Assembly (NCBI GenBank): GCA_013284265.1
Contig: JABTBR010000013.1
Span: 1 to 64,000 of the forward strand
Length of the DNA: 64,000 nucleotides
Source: Oxalobacteraceae bacterium
GTDB taxonomy: Bacteria > Pseudomonadota > Gammaproteobacteria > Burkholderiales > Burkholderiaceae_D
Direction of reading: 5' to 3'
In this document: positions 54,753 through 64,000 of the stretch, piece by piece
Layout of the letters: every line of letters starts with the position of its first letter
How positions within the stretch are numbered: the stretch's first letter is position 1
The notes under the pieces: model-generated
What the model saw: the letters and a program-made list of their open reading frames with translations, nothing else
The model's database searches: none
What the model was told of the DNA's origin: nothing
Translations under genes and position numbers: made by a program

Positions 54753-54982
54753 AAACCCACGGCAAAGAGCTGGGGTCTGACCCTAATGCCGCTAAGTTAA
54801 AGAAATTCGTCGTTGGCGGGCCGCCGGCTGCCGCCCAAAACCCAGGGCGTAACCCTGGGGTCAGACCCGGCGGGTCTGACCCCGGCTCTTTGCCGTGGGT
54901 TCTAAATGCGCTGCGGCACGCTTAACTTAGCGGCATCAGGGTCTGACCCGGCGGATCAGACCCCAGGGTTAGGCCGTGGGTT
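54753..54982. repeat. Dispersed palindromic repeat, copies 5 and 6 (one nested in the other)
   Basis: Outer copy: left part AAACCCACGGCAAAGAGCTG, GGGTCTGACCC (54753-54784) and right part GGGTCTGACCCGGCGGATCAGACCCC, AGGGTTAGGCCGTGGGTT (54939-54982). Between them lies a second copy (54836-54906: AAAACCCAGGGCGTAACC to TTTGCCGTGGGTTCTAAA). The insertion is bordered by a perfect 15-bp inverted repeat, ATGCCGCTAAGTTAA (54786-54800) and TTAACTTAGCGGCAT (54922-54936). The rest of the gap between the ABC gene and nnr has no other feature. Confidence 0.88.
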
Positions 54983-54995
54983 TTTCTACGAGGAG

Positions 54996-56507
54996 CTAGC
55001 GGCCGTGGTGCTGGATCATGCGGTTCAGCGCGACGCGGATGGCGGGGATCAACTCGCTGGCGCTCAGGCCGACCGGTCCCGTGCCTTCGGTGACCAGCAC
55101 ATCGGCGGCCATGCCATGCAGCCAGACCCCGGCCATGGCCGCTTCCCATTCCGGCCATCCTTGCGCCAGCAGGCTGGCGCACAAGCCCGACAACACATCG
55201 CCCGTGCCGGCGGTGGCCAGCGCCGCGTTGCCGGTGCTGTTGATGACGATGTCGCCATCGCGTCCGGCGATGATGGTTCCCGACCCCTTGAGTACGACGG
55301 TGGCGCCAAGTAGCGTGGCGAGCCGGCGCGCGGCCGCCGGACGGTCGGCCTGCACCTCGGCGGTGGATGAACCCAGCAGCCGCGCCGCTTCCAGCGGATG
55401 CGGGGTGGCGATGAGCGGACCGCTGCGCTGGCCCAGCGCCGCTTGCAGCTCGGGCGCATCGGCCAGCAGATTGAGGGCGTCGGCGTCGAGCAGCAAGGGG
55501 TTGGCGCTGGCGCTGCCGATGGCGCGCACCAGCAGTTCCTGCGCCGCCTTGGCCGTGCCCAAACCAGGGCCGACGACCAGCGTGGCGTTGTCGAAATCGA
55601 TGTCGGCGGCGGCCCTGCACATCAGTTCCGGATGGCTGGCGTCGTAGCCGGGCGGCTCGCCGGCAAAGCCGATGTAGACCCGGCCCGCGCCGCAATAGAG
55701 CGCGGTGCGTCCACTCAGCACCGGGGCGCCGGCCATGCCGTGGGCGCCGCCGATCACGGCGACATTGCCGTAGCTGCCCTTGTGGCTGTTGTGCAGCCGC
55801 GAACGCAGGTGACGGGCGAAGAATTTGACGTCGTTCAGATGGGCGTGGGCCGGCGGGAAATGGGCCGCGTCCAGGTCGAGGCGGGAGATCTCGACCAGGC
55901 CGGAAACGTCGCGCCCATCGCAGGTGCGCAGGCCGGGCTTGTCGCCGATGAAGGTGATGGTGTGGGTGGCGCGGATGGCGACGCCGTCCGGGCCGACGAT
56001 GGCACCGGTGTCGGCATCGAGGCCGCTGGGCACGTCGAGCGCCAGCACGGCCAGGCGCAGGCTGTTGATGGTCTCGACCAGGGCGCGCATGGCGCCGCTG
56101 ATGGGGCGCTGCAGGCCGATGCCGAACAGGCCATCGACCACCAGGGTCCAGTCGGCGGCGGCGATGCCTGCGCTGTTGATGTCTTCGAAACGGGCGGTGC
56201 TGGCCTGGGCGCGCTGCATGGCCTGGGCGCGTTCGGCCGACGGCGTGCCGGTGCCGGCGAAGTGCAGGATCGTGACCTGGGCGCCGGCGTGGGCCAGATG
56301 GGCCGCCGTTTCCAGCGCATCGCCGCCGTTGTTGCCGGGACCGGCCAGTACCAGTACCTTGGCATGCGAGGTGGCGAAGGGCAGCAGGTCGAGCGCGGCG
56401 TTGGCGCCGGCCTGGCCGGCGCGCTGCATGAGCGAACCGGGTGGCAGGCGGCTGATGATGGCCTGTTCGATGGTGCGGATCTCGGCAACGGTATAGATGG
56501 GGTTCAT
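54996..56507 (-). CDS. nnr: Bifunctional NAD(P)H-hydrate epimerase / ADP-dependent dehydratase
   Basis: A 503-residue metabolite-repair enzyme. The N-terminal YjeF epimerase domain (about residues 1-215) interconverts R- and S-NAD(P)HX and shows LVLAGPGNNGGDALETAAHL (about 52-70). The C-terminal CARKD dehydratase domain (about 225-495) restores NAD(P)H and shows VIGGAHGMAGAPVLSG and NSTGNAALATAGTGDVLSGL. The ATG at 56507 gives the expected N-terminus; a start at 56591 would add 28 residues. It is divergent from the 5-oxoprolinase gene and converges on the ABC gene and the nested repeats. Confidence 0.93.
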   Translation of the reverse strand: MNPIYTVAEIRTIEQAIISRLPPGSLMQRAGQAGANAALDLLPFATSHAKVLVLAGPGNNGGDALETAAHLAHAGAQVTILHFAGTGTPSAERAQAMQRAQASTARFEDINSAGIAAADWTLVVDGLFGIGLQRPISGAMRALVETINSLRLAVLALDVPSGLDADTGAIVGPDGVAIRATHTITFIGDKPGLRTCDGRDVSGLVEISRLDLDAAHFPPAHAHLNDVKFFARHLRSRLHNSHKGSYGNVAVIGGAHGMAGAPVLSGRTALYCGAGRVYIGFAGEPPGYDASHPELMCRAAADIDFDNATLVVGPGLGTAKAAQELLVRAIGSASANPLLLDADALNLLADAPELQAALGQRSGPLIATPHPLEAARLLGSSTAEVQADRPAAARRLATLLGATVVLKGSGTIIAGRDGDIVINSTGNAALATAGTGDVLSGLCASLLAQGWPEWEAAMAGVWLHGMAADVLVTEGTGPVGLSASELIPAIRVALNRMIQHHGR

Positions 56508-56681
56508 GTGCTCGTCCGTGGTGGTCAGTGCGTTGGAACCGCCGGCGGCCGGTGGGGTGCGGGCCGCTTGAGCTTCATGCAAGTTTAGCATTGAAATAAT
56601 CCCGGCGCGCACCCTGTGCCGTGCGCGCAACGGCTATTACAATAGCTGTCATACCGAATCACTGAGATAGGCGAGGCAGGC

Positions 56682-59600
56682 ATGGATTGGCAATTCTGGA
56701 TAGACCGGGGCGGAACCTTTACCGACATCGTGGCCCGCATGCCGAACGGCCGCCTGCGCACCCACAAGCTGCTGTCGGAGAATCCCGAGCAGTACCGCGA
56801 CGCGGCGATCGCCGGCATCCGCCACCTGATGGGCGTGGCCGCCGGCGAGACTATCCCGGTGGCGCAGATCGAGGCGGTGAAGATGGGCACCACGGTGGCC
56901 ACCAATGCGCTGTTGGAGCGCAAGGGCGAACCGACCGCGCTGGCCATCACGCGCGGCTTCCGCGACGCGCTGCGCATCGCCTACCAGAACCGTCCGCGCC
57001 TGTTCGACCGCCATATCGTGCTGCCGGAGCTGCTGTACAGCCGCGTGATCGAAATCGATGAGCGCATGGGCGCCCACGGCGACGTCGTGCGTGCGCTCGA
57101 TGCGCGCGCGGCCCGCGCCGGGCTGGAACAGGCGTATGCCAGCGGCCTGCGTTCGCTGGCGGTGGTGTTCATGCATGGCTACCGCTATCACGCGCACGAG
57201 GCGGCGGTGGCCGAGATGGCACGCGAGATCGGCTTTACCCAGATTTCGGTGTCGCATCTGGCCAGTCCGATGATGAAGCTGGTGGCGCGCGGCGATACCG
57301 CCGTGGTCGACGCCTATCTGTCGCCCATCCTGCGGCGCTACGTCGACCAGGTGGCCAGCGAGATGCCGGGCGTGAACCTGCAGTTCATGCAGTCCAACGG
57401 CGGCCTGACCGATGCGCGTACCTTCCAGGGCAAGGACAGCATTCTCAGCGGCCCGGCCGGTGGCATCGTCGGCATGGTGCGCGCCAGCCGGCTGGCCGGC
57501 TTCGAACGGGTGATCGGTTTCGACATGGGCGGTACCTCGACCGATGTGTCGCACTTCTCGGGTGAGTTCGAACGGGTGTTCGAGACCCAGGTGGCGGGCG
57601 TGCGCATGCGCGCGCCGATGATGAGCATCCATACCGTGGCCGCCGGCGGCGGTTCGATCCTGCATTTCGACGGCAGCCGCTATCGGGTGGGGCCCGACAG
57701 CGCGGGCGCCAATCCCGGCCCGGCCAGCTACCGGCGCGGCGGTCCGCTGGCCGTGACCGACTGTAACGTCATGTTGGGCAAGATCCAGCCGGCCCATTTC
57801 CCGCAACTGTTCGGCAGCGACGGGTGCCAGCCGCTCGACGCGCAGGCGGTGCGTGCCGGCTTTGCCGAGATGGCCGCGCAGATCCAGGCGGCGACCGGCA
57901 AGGAGACCTTGCCCGAGCAGGTGGCGGAGGGCTTCATCGAGATCGCGGTGGGGAATATGGCGAATGCGATCAAGCAGATTTCGGTGCAGCGCGGGCACGA
58001 TGTGACCGACTACGCGCTGACCAGCTTTGGCGGCGCCGGCGGCCAGCACGCCTGCCTGGTGGCCGATGCGCTGGGCATGAAGACGGTGTTCGTGCATTCG
58101 CTGGCGGGCGTGATGTCGGCCTACGGCATGGGCCTGGCCGATCAGAGCGCGATGCGCGAGGCGGCGGTGGAAGTGCCGCTGACGGCCGAGTCGCAGGACG
58201 ACCTGGACGCGCGCCTGCATGCGCTGGGGCGCCAGGCCCGCGCCGACCTGCATCATCAGGGCGTGGACGACGAGCGCATTGCGCTGGTGCGGCGCGTGCA
58301 TCTGCGCTACGAGGGGACCGACTCGGCGCTGATCGTGCTGTTTGCCGCCAACGCGAGCATGCAGGCGCAGTTCGAGAACGCGTATAAAAAGCGCTTCTCC
58401 TTCCTGATGCCGGGCAAGGCGCTGATCGTGGAGGCGGTGTCGGTGGAAGCGATCGGCAAATCGATCGCGCCGGCCGAGGTGGTGACGCCGGCGCCGCACC
58501 GTAAAACGGCGCTGATGCCGCATGCGGTGGTGCCGATGTATAGCGGCGGCCAGTGGCACAAGACCAAATTGTTCCAGCGCGAGGCGACCCGCATCGGCGA
58601 CATCGTCAAGGGACCGGCGATCATCGCCGAAGCGAATGCCACCACCATCGTGGAAGCTGGCTGGCAGGCCGAGGTGACGCCGCAGGATCACCTGGTGATG
58701 ACGCGGGTGGAAGCCTTGCCGGAACGGCGCGCCATCGGCACCACGGCCGATCCGGTGATGCTGGAGATCTTCAACAATCTGTTCATGTCGATCGCCGAGC
58801 AGATGGGACTGCGCCTGCAGAACACGGCCTACTCGGTCAACATCAAGGAGCGGCTCGATTTCAGCTGCGCGATCTTCGATGCGGACGGCAACCTGATCGC
58901 GAATGCGCCGCATATGCCGGTGCATCTGGGCTCGATGGGCGAGAGCATCAAGACGGTGATGCGGGAGAACGCGGGCCAGATGCATCCGGGCGATGTGTAT
59001 ATGCTCAACGATCCTTACAACGGCGGTACCCATCTGCCCGATGTGACGGTGATCTCGCCGGTGTTCGACGAGGCCGGGCTGCAGATCCTGTTCTACGTGG
59101 GATCGCGCGGCCATCATGCCGACATCGGCGGCACCACGCCGGGTTCGATGCCGCCGGACTCGCGCAGCATCGTCGAGGAAGGGGTGTTGATCAATAACTT
59201 CAAGCTGGTCGACGGCGCGGCCGGCGGGCAGTTGCGCGATGCGCAGGCGCGTGCCCTGCTGGCTGGCGCGGTCTACCCGGCGCGCAATCCCGACCAGAAT
59301 ATGGCGGACCTGCGCGCCCAGGTGGCGGCCAACCAGAAAGGCGTGGACGAACTGCGCAAGATGGTGGCCCACTTCGGGCTGGACGTGGTGCAGGCCTATA
59401 TGGGCCATGTGCAGGACAATGCGGAAGAGGCGGTGCGGCGGGTGATCGGTGCGCTGGGCGATGGCAGTTTCACGCTGCGGCTCGATAATGGTGCGCAGAT
59501 CCAGGTGGCGGTGCGGGTCGACCAGGCCAGCCGCAGCGCCGAGATCGATTTTTCCGGCACCTCGGCCCAGCTGGAGAATAATTTCAATGCGCCGTCGGCG

Positions 59601-60287
59601 GTGTGCATGGCGGCGGTGCTGTATGTGTTCCGCACGCTGGTGAACGACGATATTCCGCTGAACGCCGGTTGCCTGAAGCCGCTGAAAGTGATCATTCCGC
59701 CGGGCTCGATGCTCAATCCGCATTATCCGGCGTCGGTGGTGTCGGGCAATGTGGAAACGTCGACCTGCATCACCAATGCCTTGTATGGCGCGCTGGGCGT
59801 GATGGCGGCGGCGCAGGGAACGATGAACAACTTCACCTTCGGGAACGCGCGCTATCAGTATTACGAGACGATCAGCGGCGGTTCCGGCGCCGGGCCGGGC
59901 TTCGACGGTACCAGCGTGGTGCAGACGAATATGACCAATTCGCGCCTGACCGATCCGGAGATACTGGAATTCCGCTTCCCGGTGCGGCTGGAGAGCTACG
60001 AGATCCGCGAGGGCTCGGGCGGCGCGGGGCGCTGGGTGGGGGGCAGCGGGGGCGTGCGCAAAGTGCGCTTCCTGGAGCCGATGACGGCGGCGATCCTGTC
60101 GAACAACCGCATATACCCACCCTTCGGCATGGATGGCGGCGAAGCCGGTGCGCTGGGCCGCAACACGGTGCTGCGTGCCGATGGCACCGAGGAGCTGCTG
60201 GGACATATCGGCAAGGTGGAGATGCAGGCCGGCGATGTGTTCGTCGTTGAGACGCCCGGCGGTGGCGGCTACGGCAAGGCGGAGTAG
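56682..60287 (+). CDS. 5-oxoprolinase (ATP-hydrolysing), HyuA-HyuB fusion
   Basis: A 1201-residue enzyme that opens 5-oxoproline to glutamate with ATP. The N-terminal hydantoinase-A half (about residues 1-680) has [12 protein letters not shown] (8-19) and [16 protein letters not shown] (about 280-295), the acetokinase-like phosphate motifs. The hydantoinase-B half begins near residue 690 ([20 protein letters not shown]) and holds [18 protein letters not shown] and [19 protein letters not shown]. Length and fusion fit bacterial full-length OplAH. It is alone on its strand. Recycling of glutathione-derived oxoproline is the usual role. Confidence 0.93.
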   Translation: MDWQFWIDRGGTFTDIVARMPNGRLRTHKLLSENPEQYRDAAIAGIRHLMGVAAGETIPVAQIEAVKMGTTVATNALLERKGEPTALAITRGFRDALRIAYQNRPRLFDRHIVLPELLYSRVIEIDERMGAHGDVVRALDARAARAGLEQAYASGLRSLAVVFMHGYRYHAHEAAVAEMAREIGFTQISVSHLASPMMKLVARGDTAVVDAYLSPILRRYVDQVASEMPGVNLQFMQSNGGLTDARTFQGKDSILSGPAGGIVGMVRASRLAGFERVIGFDMGGTSTDVSHFSGEFERVFETQVAGVRMRAPMMSIHTVAAGGGSILHFDGSRYRVGPDSAGANPGPASYRRGGPLAVTDCNVMLGKIQPAHFPQLFGSDGCQPLDAQAVRAGFAEMAAQIQAATGKETLPEQVAEGFIEIAVGNMANAIKQISVQRGHDVTDYALTSFGGAGGQHACLVADALGMKTVFVHSLAGVMSAYGMGLADQSAMREAAVEVPLTAESQDDLDARLHALGRQARADLHHQGVDDERIALVRRVHLRYEGTDSALIVLFAANASMQAQFENAYKKRFSFLMPGKALIVEAVSVEAIGKSIAPAEVVTPAPHRKTALMPHAVVPMYSGGQWHKTKLFQREATRIGDIVKGPAIIAEANATTIVEAGWQAEVTPQDHLVMTRVEALPERRAIGTTADPVMLEIFNNLFMSIAEQMGLRLQNTAYSVNIKERLDFSCAIFDADGNLIANAPHMPVHLGSMGESIKTVMRENAGQMHPGDVYMLNDPYNGGTHLPDVTVISPVFDEAGLQILFYVGSRGHHADIGGTTPGSMPPDSRSIVEEGVLINNFKLVDGAAGGQLRDAQARALLAGAVYPARNPDQNMADLRAQVAANQKGVDELRKMVAHFGLDVVQAYMGHVQDNAEEAVRRVIGALGDGSFTLRLDNGAQIQVAVRVDQASRSAEIDFSGTSAQLENNFNAPSAVCMAAVLYVFRTLVNDDIPLNAGCLKPLKVIIPPGSMLNPHYPASVVSGNVETSTCITNALYGALGVMAAAQGTMNNFTFGNARYQYYETISGGSGAGPGFDGTSVVQTNMTNSRLTDPEILEFRFPVRLESYEIREGSGGAGRWVGGSGGVRKVRFLEPMTAAILSNNRIYPPFGMDGGEAGALGRNTVLRADGTEELLGHIGKVEMQAGDVFVVETPGGGGYGKAE

Positions 60288-60324
60288 CGGCGATGGCCTG
60301 CGCCGGGTTTGGTGGCGTCCGCGC

Positions 60325-60984
60325 TCATTGCGCCGCGCCACCAGGCGTCTGCTGCGGCGCCTCCTGCCACTGGCCGGCGTCCTGCAGTTTTTTCTTCAGC
60401 CCGAGCAAGGGGAAACCGTTTTCGTAGGCCTTCTGTGCGGCCTTGCGGGCGTTGGGATAATCCTTCTGGCGCACGTAGAGCAGGCCCAGATTGTACTGGG
60501 CGGTGGCGTTGTCCGGCTCCAGCGCGGCGGCCTTGCGCAGTTGTTCGAGCGCGTTGTCGGTCTGGTTGATGGCCAGCAGGTAGCCGCCGAACAGGGAGTG
60601 GACCCTGGCGTCGTCCGGGCGCAAGCGCAGGGCGCGGTCGAAATAGCATTCGATGGAATAGCGCGCGCCGCGCGGCTGGCTGGTTTTGCTGCGCAAGGCC
60701 AGCTTGGCCATCGCGGCCAGGGCGCGGTGATGGTTGGGGAAGTGCTCCAGCGTATAACTCAGGTCGCCGCCGACCGAATCCGAGGCGCCGCGCACCAGCC
60801 GCTCGACGTCGGGCGTGAAATGGTATTGTTCAACCACGGTGAGGCGGTCACGGTCGGCCGGGTTGGTGTAGTCGCCGCCCGATTCAAGCTTTTGCAGCCT
60901 GCCGCAGTCGGCGTGGGCCGGGGCGTAGAAGGCGGCGCCGCACAGGCCCAGGCCCAGGGCCAGCAGAGTGTGGGATGGCTTCAT
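60325..60984 (-). CDS. Exported tetratricopeptide-repeat protein
   Basis: A 219-residue protein with a signal peptide (MKPSHTLLALGLGLCGAAFY, cleavage near HADC). Two or three TPR units lie in the C-terminal half (RALRLRPDDARVHSLFGGYL, NALEQLRKAAALEPDNATAQ and KDYPNARKAAQKAYENG), suggesting a scaffold for protein contact. It is the last of four minus-strand genes. Its ATG overlaps the stop of the glycosyltransferase gene (ATGA), so translation is coupled. The envelope location and neighbours suggest a part in exopolysaccharide or PEP-CTERM biology. Confidence 0.82.
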   Translation of the reverse strand: MKPSHTLLALGLGLCGAAFYAPAHADCGRLQKLESGGDYTNPADRDRLTVVEQYHFTPDVERLVRGASDSVGGDLSYTLEHFPNHHRALAAMAKLALRSKTSQPRGARYSIECYFDRALRLRPDDARVHSLFGGYLLAINQTDNALEQLRKAAALEPDNATAQYNLGLLYVRQKDYPNARKAAQKAYENGFPLLGLKKKLQDAGQWQEAPQQTPGGAAQ

Positions 60985-62231
60985 CGGTTCTCCTTGTGGC
61001 CATACTGGTCGAACAGGGTGGCCAGTTCCTGGGTGCGCGATTCGCGCGACAGCAGGGCGATGGTGGTGTCGCGCGGCAACGGCGCCTTGTGTTCGCCGCA
61101 CAGGCGCAGGAAGCGCGCCAGTGCGGAGGCGATGTCGGCTTCCGAATTGAGCATGCCGATGGTGTCGATGCCGGCGCGGCGCAGCATGGTGGCGGTGTCG
61201 CCGGCCGGATCGGTCAGCGCCAGGATGGGACGGCGCGCGCGAATATATTCATACAGCTTGGCCGGGATCTGGCCGTTGCAGTTGGACGCCTGCAGCACCA
61301 GCAGGCCGTCGGCGCGCAGCATCTCGGCCAGCGCCTCGGCGTAGGGCAGGGCCGGCGCCAGCTCCACCAGTGCCTTGATGCCGTAGCGGTCGAGCAGGGG
61401 GCGCAGATAGTCGTCGTGGCCGGTGGCGCGCAGCACCAGACGGAAGCGTTCGGCGCTGATGTCGCCCTCCGACTGCAGGCGCTGCAGCGCGGCGAACAGG
61501 AAACGCGGGTCGCGCTCGGACGGGTAGATCAGGCCGCTGTGGAGCAGGCGGAACTGGCGCGACGGAGCGGCGTTGCGCAAGGCTAGCGCGTTCAGGAAGT
61601 TTTCTTCGTCGTAGCCGTTTTCGATCAGGCTGAAGCGGTCCGGGTCGGCCTGCGGAAAGCGGCGCTGGAAGGCGCCGATCGCGCTGGGGGTGGTGCAGAC
61701 GAGCGCCGCGGAATGGTCGACGGTCTGTTTTTCGATCCAGTGGTGGATGCGGCGGGTGCGCATGTCGAGCGGGTAGCCGATATCGGTGAGCGGGTCGCGC
61801 TGGTCGGCGATCCAGGGAATGCCGGTGAGCTTGTGCAGCGTCAGCGCGATCAGATGGGCGGTGGCGATCGGGTAGCTGGACCAGAGCACCTGGGGCCGGT
61901 AGTGACGGATCAGCCGCAAGCCGGCCGGCACCGCGCTGAGCCACCAGCTGACCCAGCGGTCGGGCTGGGCCAGCAGGCCGGGGTAGCGGCCTTTCAGGGC
62001 GAAATGGCGGGCCGCATCGAAGGCGAGACTGCGGTGGACGTGGACGTGCTGGGCGATTTCGCCGGTCTGGTCTTCGCTGGTGTCCTGGTAGGCGCCGCGG
62101 CTGGCCGACAGCACGATCGGTTCCCAGCCCCAGCGCGGCAGGTATTGCGAGAATTTGAGTGTGCGCTGGATACCGCTGCTGCCGCGCATCGGGGGGTAGT
62201 GATAGGCGATCATCAAAGCGCGCTTTACCAT
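60981..62231 (-). CDS. Glycosyltransferase (GT4-like), exosortase-locus associated
   Basis: A 416-residue GT-B fold protein. It begins VKRALMIAYHYPPMRGSSGI, typical of group 1 (GT4-like) glycosyltransferases, and the C-terminal donor domain holds LLHSGLIYPSERDPRFLFAA and QIPAKLYEYIRARRPILAL, with the E-x7-E-like pattern around the sugar-nucleotide site. It would add a sugar to a growing polysaccharide repeat unit on the cytoplasmic side. The ATG at 62231 overlaps the end of the hydrolase 1 gene by seven bases. The specific sugar is unknown. Confidence 0.85.
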   Translation of the reverse strand: MVKRALMIAYHYPPMRGSSGIQRTLKFSQYLPRWGWEPIVLSASRGAYQDTSEDQTGEIAQHVHVHRSLAFDAARHFALKGRYPGLLAQPDRWVSWWLSAVPAGLRLIRHYRPQVLWSSYPIATAHLIALTLHKLTGIPWIADQRDPLTDIGYPLDMRTRRIHHWIEKQTVDHSAALVCTTPSAIGAFQRRFPQADPDRFSLIENGYDEENFLNALALRNAAPSRQFRLLHSGLIYPSERDPRFLFAALQRLQSEGDISAERFRLVLRATGHDDYLRPLLDRYGIKALVELAPALPYAEALAEMLRADGLLVLQASNCNGQIPAKLYEYIRARRPILALTDPAGDTATMLRRAGIDTIGMLNSEADIASALARFLRLCGEHKAPLPRDTTIALLSRESRTQELATLFDQYGHKENR

Positions 62232-63052
62232 GATGCGATCCAATCGGCGGTCAGGCTGGCGACTTCGTCGCGCCAGACGGCGCGGGCGAAGGTGTGGTTG
62301 GCCGCTTCGATGCGGGCGTGGCGGACGTTGGCTGCGGCCATCAGGGCGCGCCAACCGGGCGTGCTGGCGGCCACGGCGCTGAATTCGCGCGCGGTCAGGT
62401 CGGCGCCGCTGAGGATGAACAGGATGCGGCCGGGGAAGTTGTTCAGGGACTGGAACAGTTTGGCCGGCAGCTCGGCGCCTGCTCCGCCGCGCCGGGCGGA
62501 GCGGGTCAGCCGGCCCAGCGAGCGCAAGCTGTCGCGCCAGCGCAGGCCGCCGCCGGCCAGCTTGCGCCAGAATTCGGGGCTGCGCAGGCGTTCGCTGTAG
62601 TAATGGCGCAGCGTGGCGCGGGCCTGGCCCTGTTCGGTCCGCACCCAGGGATTGAGCAGCACCAGGCCGCGCACGCGGGCATCGTGGCTGGCGTAGAAGG
62701 CGGCGGCACTGGCGCCGTCGCACAGGCCCCACAGTACCAGTTCGCGCAGATTCGGCATCACCTGGAAGAAGTGGCGCACGGCGGCGCCCAGGTCGGCGTT
62801 GATCTGATCGAAGCTGCGCGGCTCGCCTTCGCTATCGCCCATGCCACGATAGTCGAAACGCAGCACGGGGATGCCGGATGCGGCCAGCGTCTGGCCGAGC
62901 AGGACGAACTGGCGGTGGCTGCCGGCACGGTACTGGGGCCCGCCGGTGACCACCAGCACGCCGCGCGCGCGCGGATAGAGCGGCAGGTGCAGAATGCCGA
63001 TCAGCCAGTCGCCGCGGCATTGGAAACGCTCGGCGCGCAGTTGGGCGATCAC
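62225..63052 (-). CDS. Exosortase-A system-associated hydrolase 1 (alpha/beta hydrolase)
   Basis: A 275-residue alpha/beta-hydrolase resembling the TIGR03100 type that accompanies exosortase-A loci. FDYRGMGDSEG (about residues 66-76) marks the fold. The nucleophile elbow reads GLCDG (109-113), so Cys111 stands where Ser is usual. The start is a GTG that overlaps the hydrolase 2 stop (GTGA), with GGAG nine bases upstream. Its reaction is not known; it may trim or transfer acyl groups in exopolysaccharide assembly. The assignment rests on the pair of hydrolases and the neighbouring genes. Confidence 0.85.
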   Translation of the reverse strand: MIAQLRAERFQCRGDWLIGILHLPLYPRARGVLVVTGGPQYRAGSHRQFVLLGQTLAASGIPVLRFDYRGMGDSEGEPRSFDQINADLGAAVRHFFQVMPNLRELVLWGLCDGASAAAFYASHDARVRGLVLLNPWVRTEQGQARATLRHYYSERLRSPEFWRKLAGGGLRWRDSLRSLGRLTRSARRGGAGAELPAKLFQSLNNFPGRILFILSGADLTAREFSAVAASTPGWRALMAAANVRHARIEAANHTFARAVWRDEVASLTADWIASW

Positions 63053-63990
63053 GGCAGCTCCAGCGCGCTGGTGGCCGCCAGCAGGGCGGGACAGTCGGCG
63101 ATGTCGGTGCCGGCCCAGAATGGCGCGCCTTGAAGCGCCTTCATGTGCACGGCGACGCCGTCGCTGCGCCAGCGTTCCAGCTGGAGGTGCACCGGCGCGG
63201 GCAGGCCGGGATTGCATCGGCCTGGCGCGGCGTTGTCGCCAGCCTGCCTGGCGGCGGTCGGCGCACCGCTGTCCGGGCTGCCCTGGGCGGCACCGACGTG
63301 TAGCCAATGGACCGGGCAGGGCGGCCGAAGCCGGCCCGCTTCCAGCGCCGTGAGTTCACGCAGTAGCGCCGGGCTGAGCCGGTAGCCGCCGACTTCGATG
63401 GCCTTGCTGCCGTGCTCCAGACCGGGGTCGTCCGCGGCTGTGCCGATGCCGGGGGCTGCGCGCATGCTGCCGATGTCGCCGGTGGCGCCAGCGAGCATAC
63501 GGGCGGTTTGGCGCATCCGCAGAAATTGCGCCAGGTGGGAGCGGCCGTGCAAGGCGGGTTGCCAGAATATCAGTGCGGCGGGTGTCGGCGCTTCCGACGC
63601 CTGCGCCAGCGAGCAGGCATAGGCCAGCGCCAGCAGCGCGCCCAGCCGCAGTCCCCAGAAGATCTGCGGTCCCGGACAGTGCTCGTTCAGCCAGGCGCAG
63701 GCCAGCGCGAGATCGGACAGCCAGATCGCGCAGCTGGCATCGCCGCTGTCGCCGCTGCTGTCGCCGCAACCGTACAGATCGGTTTGCAGCACCCCATAGC
63801 CGCTGGCGGCGAAGGCGCGCGACTGCTGCGCCGCCAGCCGGCGCGTCTTGTTCATCTCTTCGGCGAAGGGATGGACATACAGGATCGCGCCGCGCGGACG
63901 GCTCGCCGGCGCGTGATACAGACAAAAGCGTTGGCCCGGATTGGCGTCCAGCATGAACGGCTGGGCCACGGGCAGGCTGGCGGTCGTCAT
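63049..63990 (-). CDS. Exosortase-A system-associated hydrolase 2
   Basis: A 313-residue alpha/beta-hydrolase-fold protein similar to the TIGR03101 type. VHPFAEEMNKTRR (about residues 39-51) and LQTDLYGCGDSSGDSGDA (about 68-85) are typical. The nucleophile elbow reads GLRLG (113-117), so Arg115 stands where Ser is normal; classical hydrolase activity through Ser is unlikely. The gene is complete in the window but its upstream partners (expected acyl carrier protein, acyl-CoA ligase, amidotransferase and the exosortase) would lie beyond position 64000. Confidence 0.85.
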   Translation of the reverse strand: MTTASLPVAQPFMLDANPGQRFCLYHAPASRPRGAILYVHPFAEEMNKTRRLAAQQSRAFAASGYGVLQTDLYGCGDSSGDSGDASCAIWLSDLALACAWLNEHCPGPQIFWGLRLGALLALAYACSLAQASEAPTPAALIFWQPALHGRSHLAQFLRMRQTARMLAGATGDIGSMRAAPGIGTAADDPGLEHGSKAIEVGGYRLSPALLRELTALEAGRLRPPCPVHWLHVGAAQGSPDSGAPTAARQAGDNAAPGRCNPGLPAPVHLQLERWRSDGVAVHMKALQGAPFWAGTDIADCPALLAATSALELP

Positions 63991-64000
63991 TCCGGCAGCT

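Noticed and set aside
56649..60341. A 1230-codon open frame opposite to the 5-oxoprolinase gene
   Set aside because: It mirrors the sense gene almost fully, is rich in His, Arg and Gly as expected from antisense reading of GC-rich codons, and has no recognisable domain.

Overview
The window is 64 kb of a GC-rich (roughly 60-65% by eye) betaproteobacterial chromosome. The order tRNA-Leu, tig, clpP, clpX, lon, HU, tRNA-Val, tRNA-Asp, ppiD, the hpnCDE squalene genes, the thrC-moeA-moaD cluster and an exosortase-A type exopolysaccharide locus together point to Oxalobacteraceae (Massilia / Duganella / Janthinobacterium relatives). This placement is inferred from gene content. No rRNA, phage, insertion sequence with a transposase, or CRISPR array was seen.

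Layout. 1-8.1 kb: LacI regulator, YegD-like Hsp70, DEDDh exonuclease, a Sel1 protein with eleven 36-residue repeats, then a cupredoxin paired with a membrane GGDEF-EAL protein. 8.2-13.2 kb: two large secreted proteases (S9A prolyl oligopeptidase and a HExxHxxGxxH metalloprotease). 13.2-15.2 kb: ammonium transporter behind a good sigma-54 promoter with an NtrC site, and a SET-domain protein. 15.3-19.2 kb: an accessory islet with a PLD-helicase-DUF3427 protein and a VapBC-like pair. 19.2-26.9 kb: XRE-cupin regulator, threonine catabolism (kbl, tdh, sdaA), then threonine synthesis and molybdopterin genes (thrC, moeA, moaD). 26.9-33 kb: small membrane proteins, a flavoprotein, GNAT, a secreted protein/lipoprotein pair, and an operon of a 50-residue exported peptide, a HAAS protein and a GIN-domain protein. 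33.1-37 kb: hpnC, a PEP-CTERM gene, hpnD, hpnE. 37-41.5 kb: RND efflux adaptor and pump. 41.8-52 kb: proteostasis block with four tRNAs, a second PEP-CTERM gene with its own sigma-54 promoter, and ppiD behind a promoter-terminator leader. 52.2-60.3 kb: tesA-selU, a lone ABC ATPase, nnr, 5-oxoprolinase. 60.3-64 kb: four translationally coupled minus-strand genes that look like the end of an exosortase-A associated polysaccharide locus, continuing beyond the window.

Links between regions. The PEP-CTERM proteins at 35.3 and 49.1 kb would be substrates of an exosortase; the edge genes at 60-64 kb suggest that system is close by. Two independent sigma-54 type promoters (amt and PEP-CTERM) are readable. 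At least five copies of a palindromic GGGTCTGACCC repeat sit at gene 3' ends across the window; one copy is split by another and flanked by a perfect 15-bp inverted repeat.

Most promising for follow-up: the palindromic repeat family, the PLD-helicase-DUF3427/VapBC islet, the PEP-CTERM gene inside the squalene operon, the cupredoxin/c-di-GMP pair, the putative small RNA or attenuator before ppiD, and the peptide-HAAS-GIN operon.
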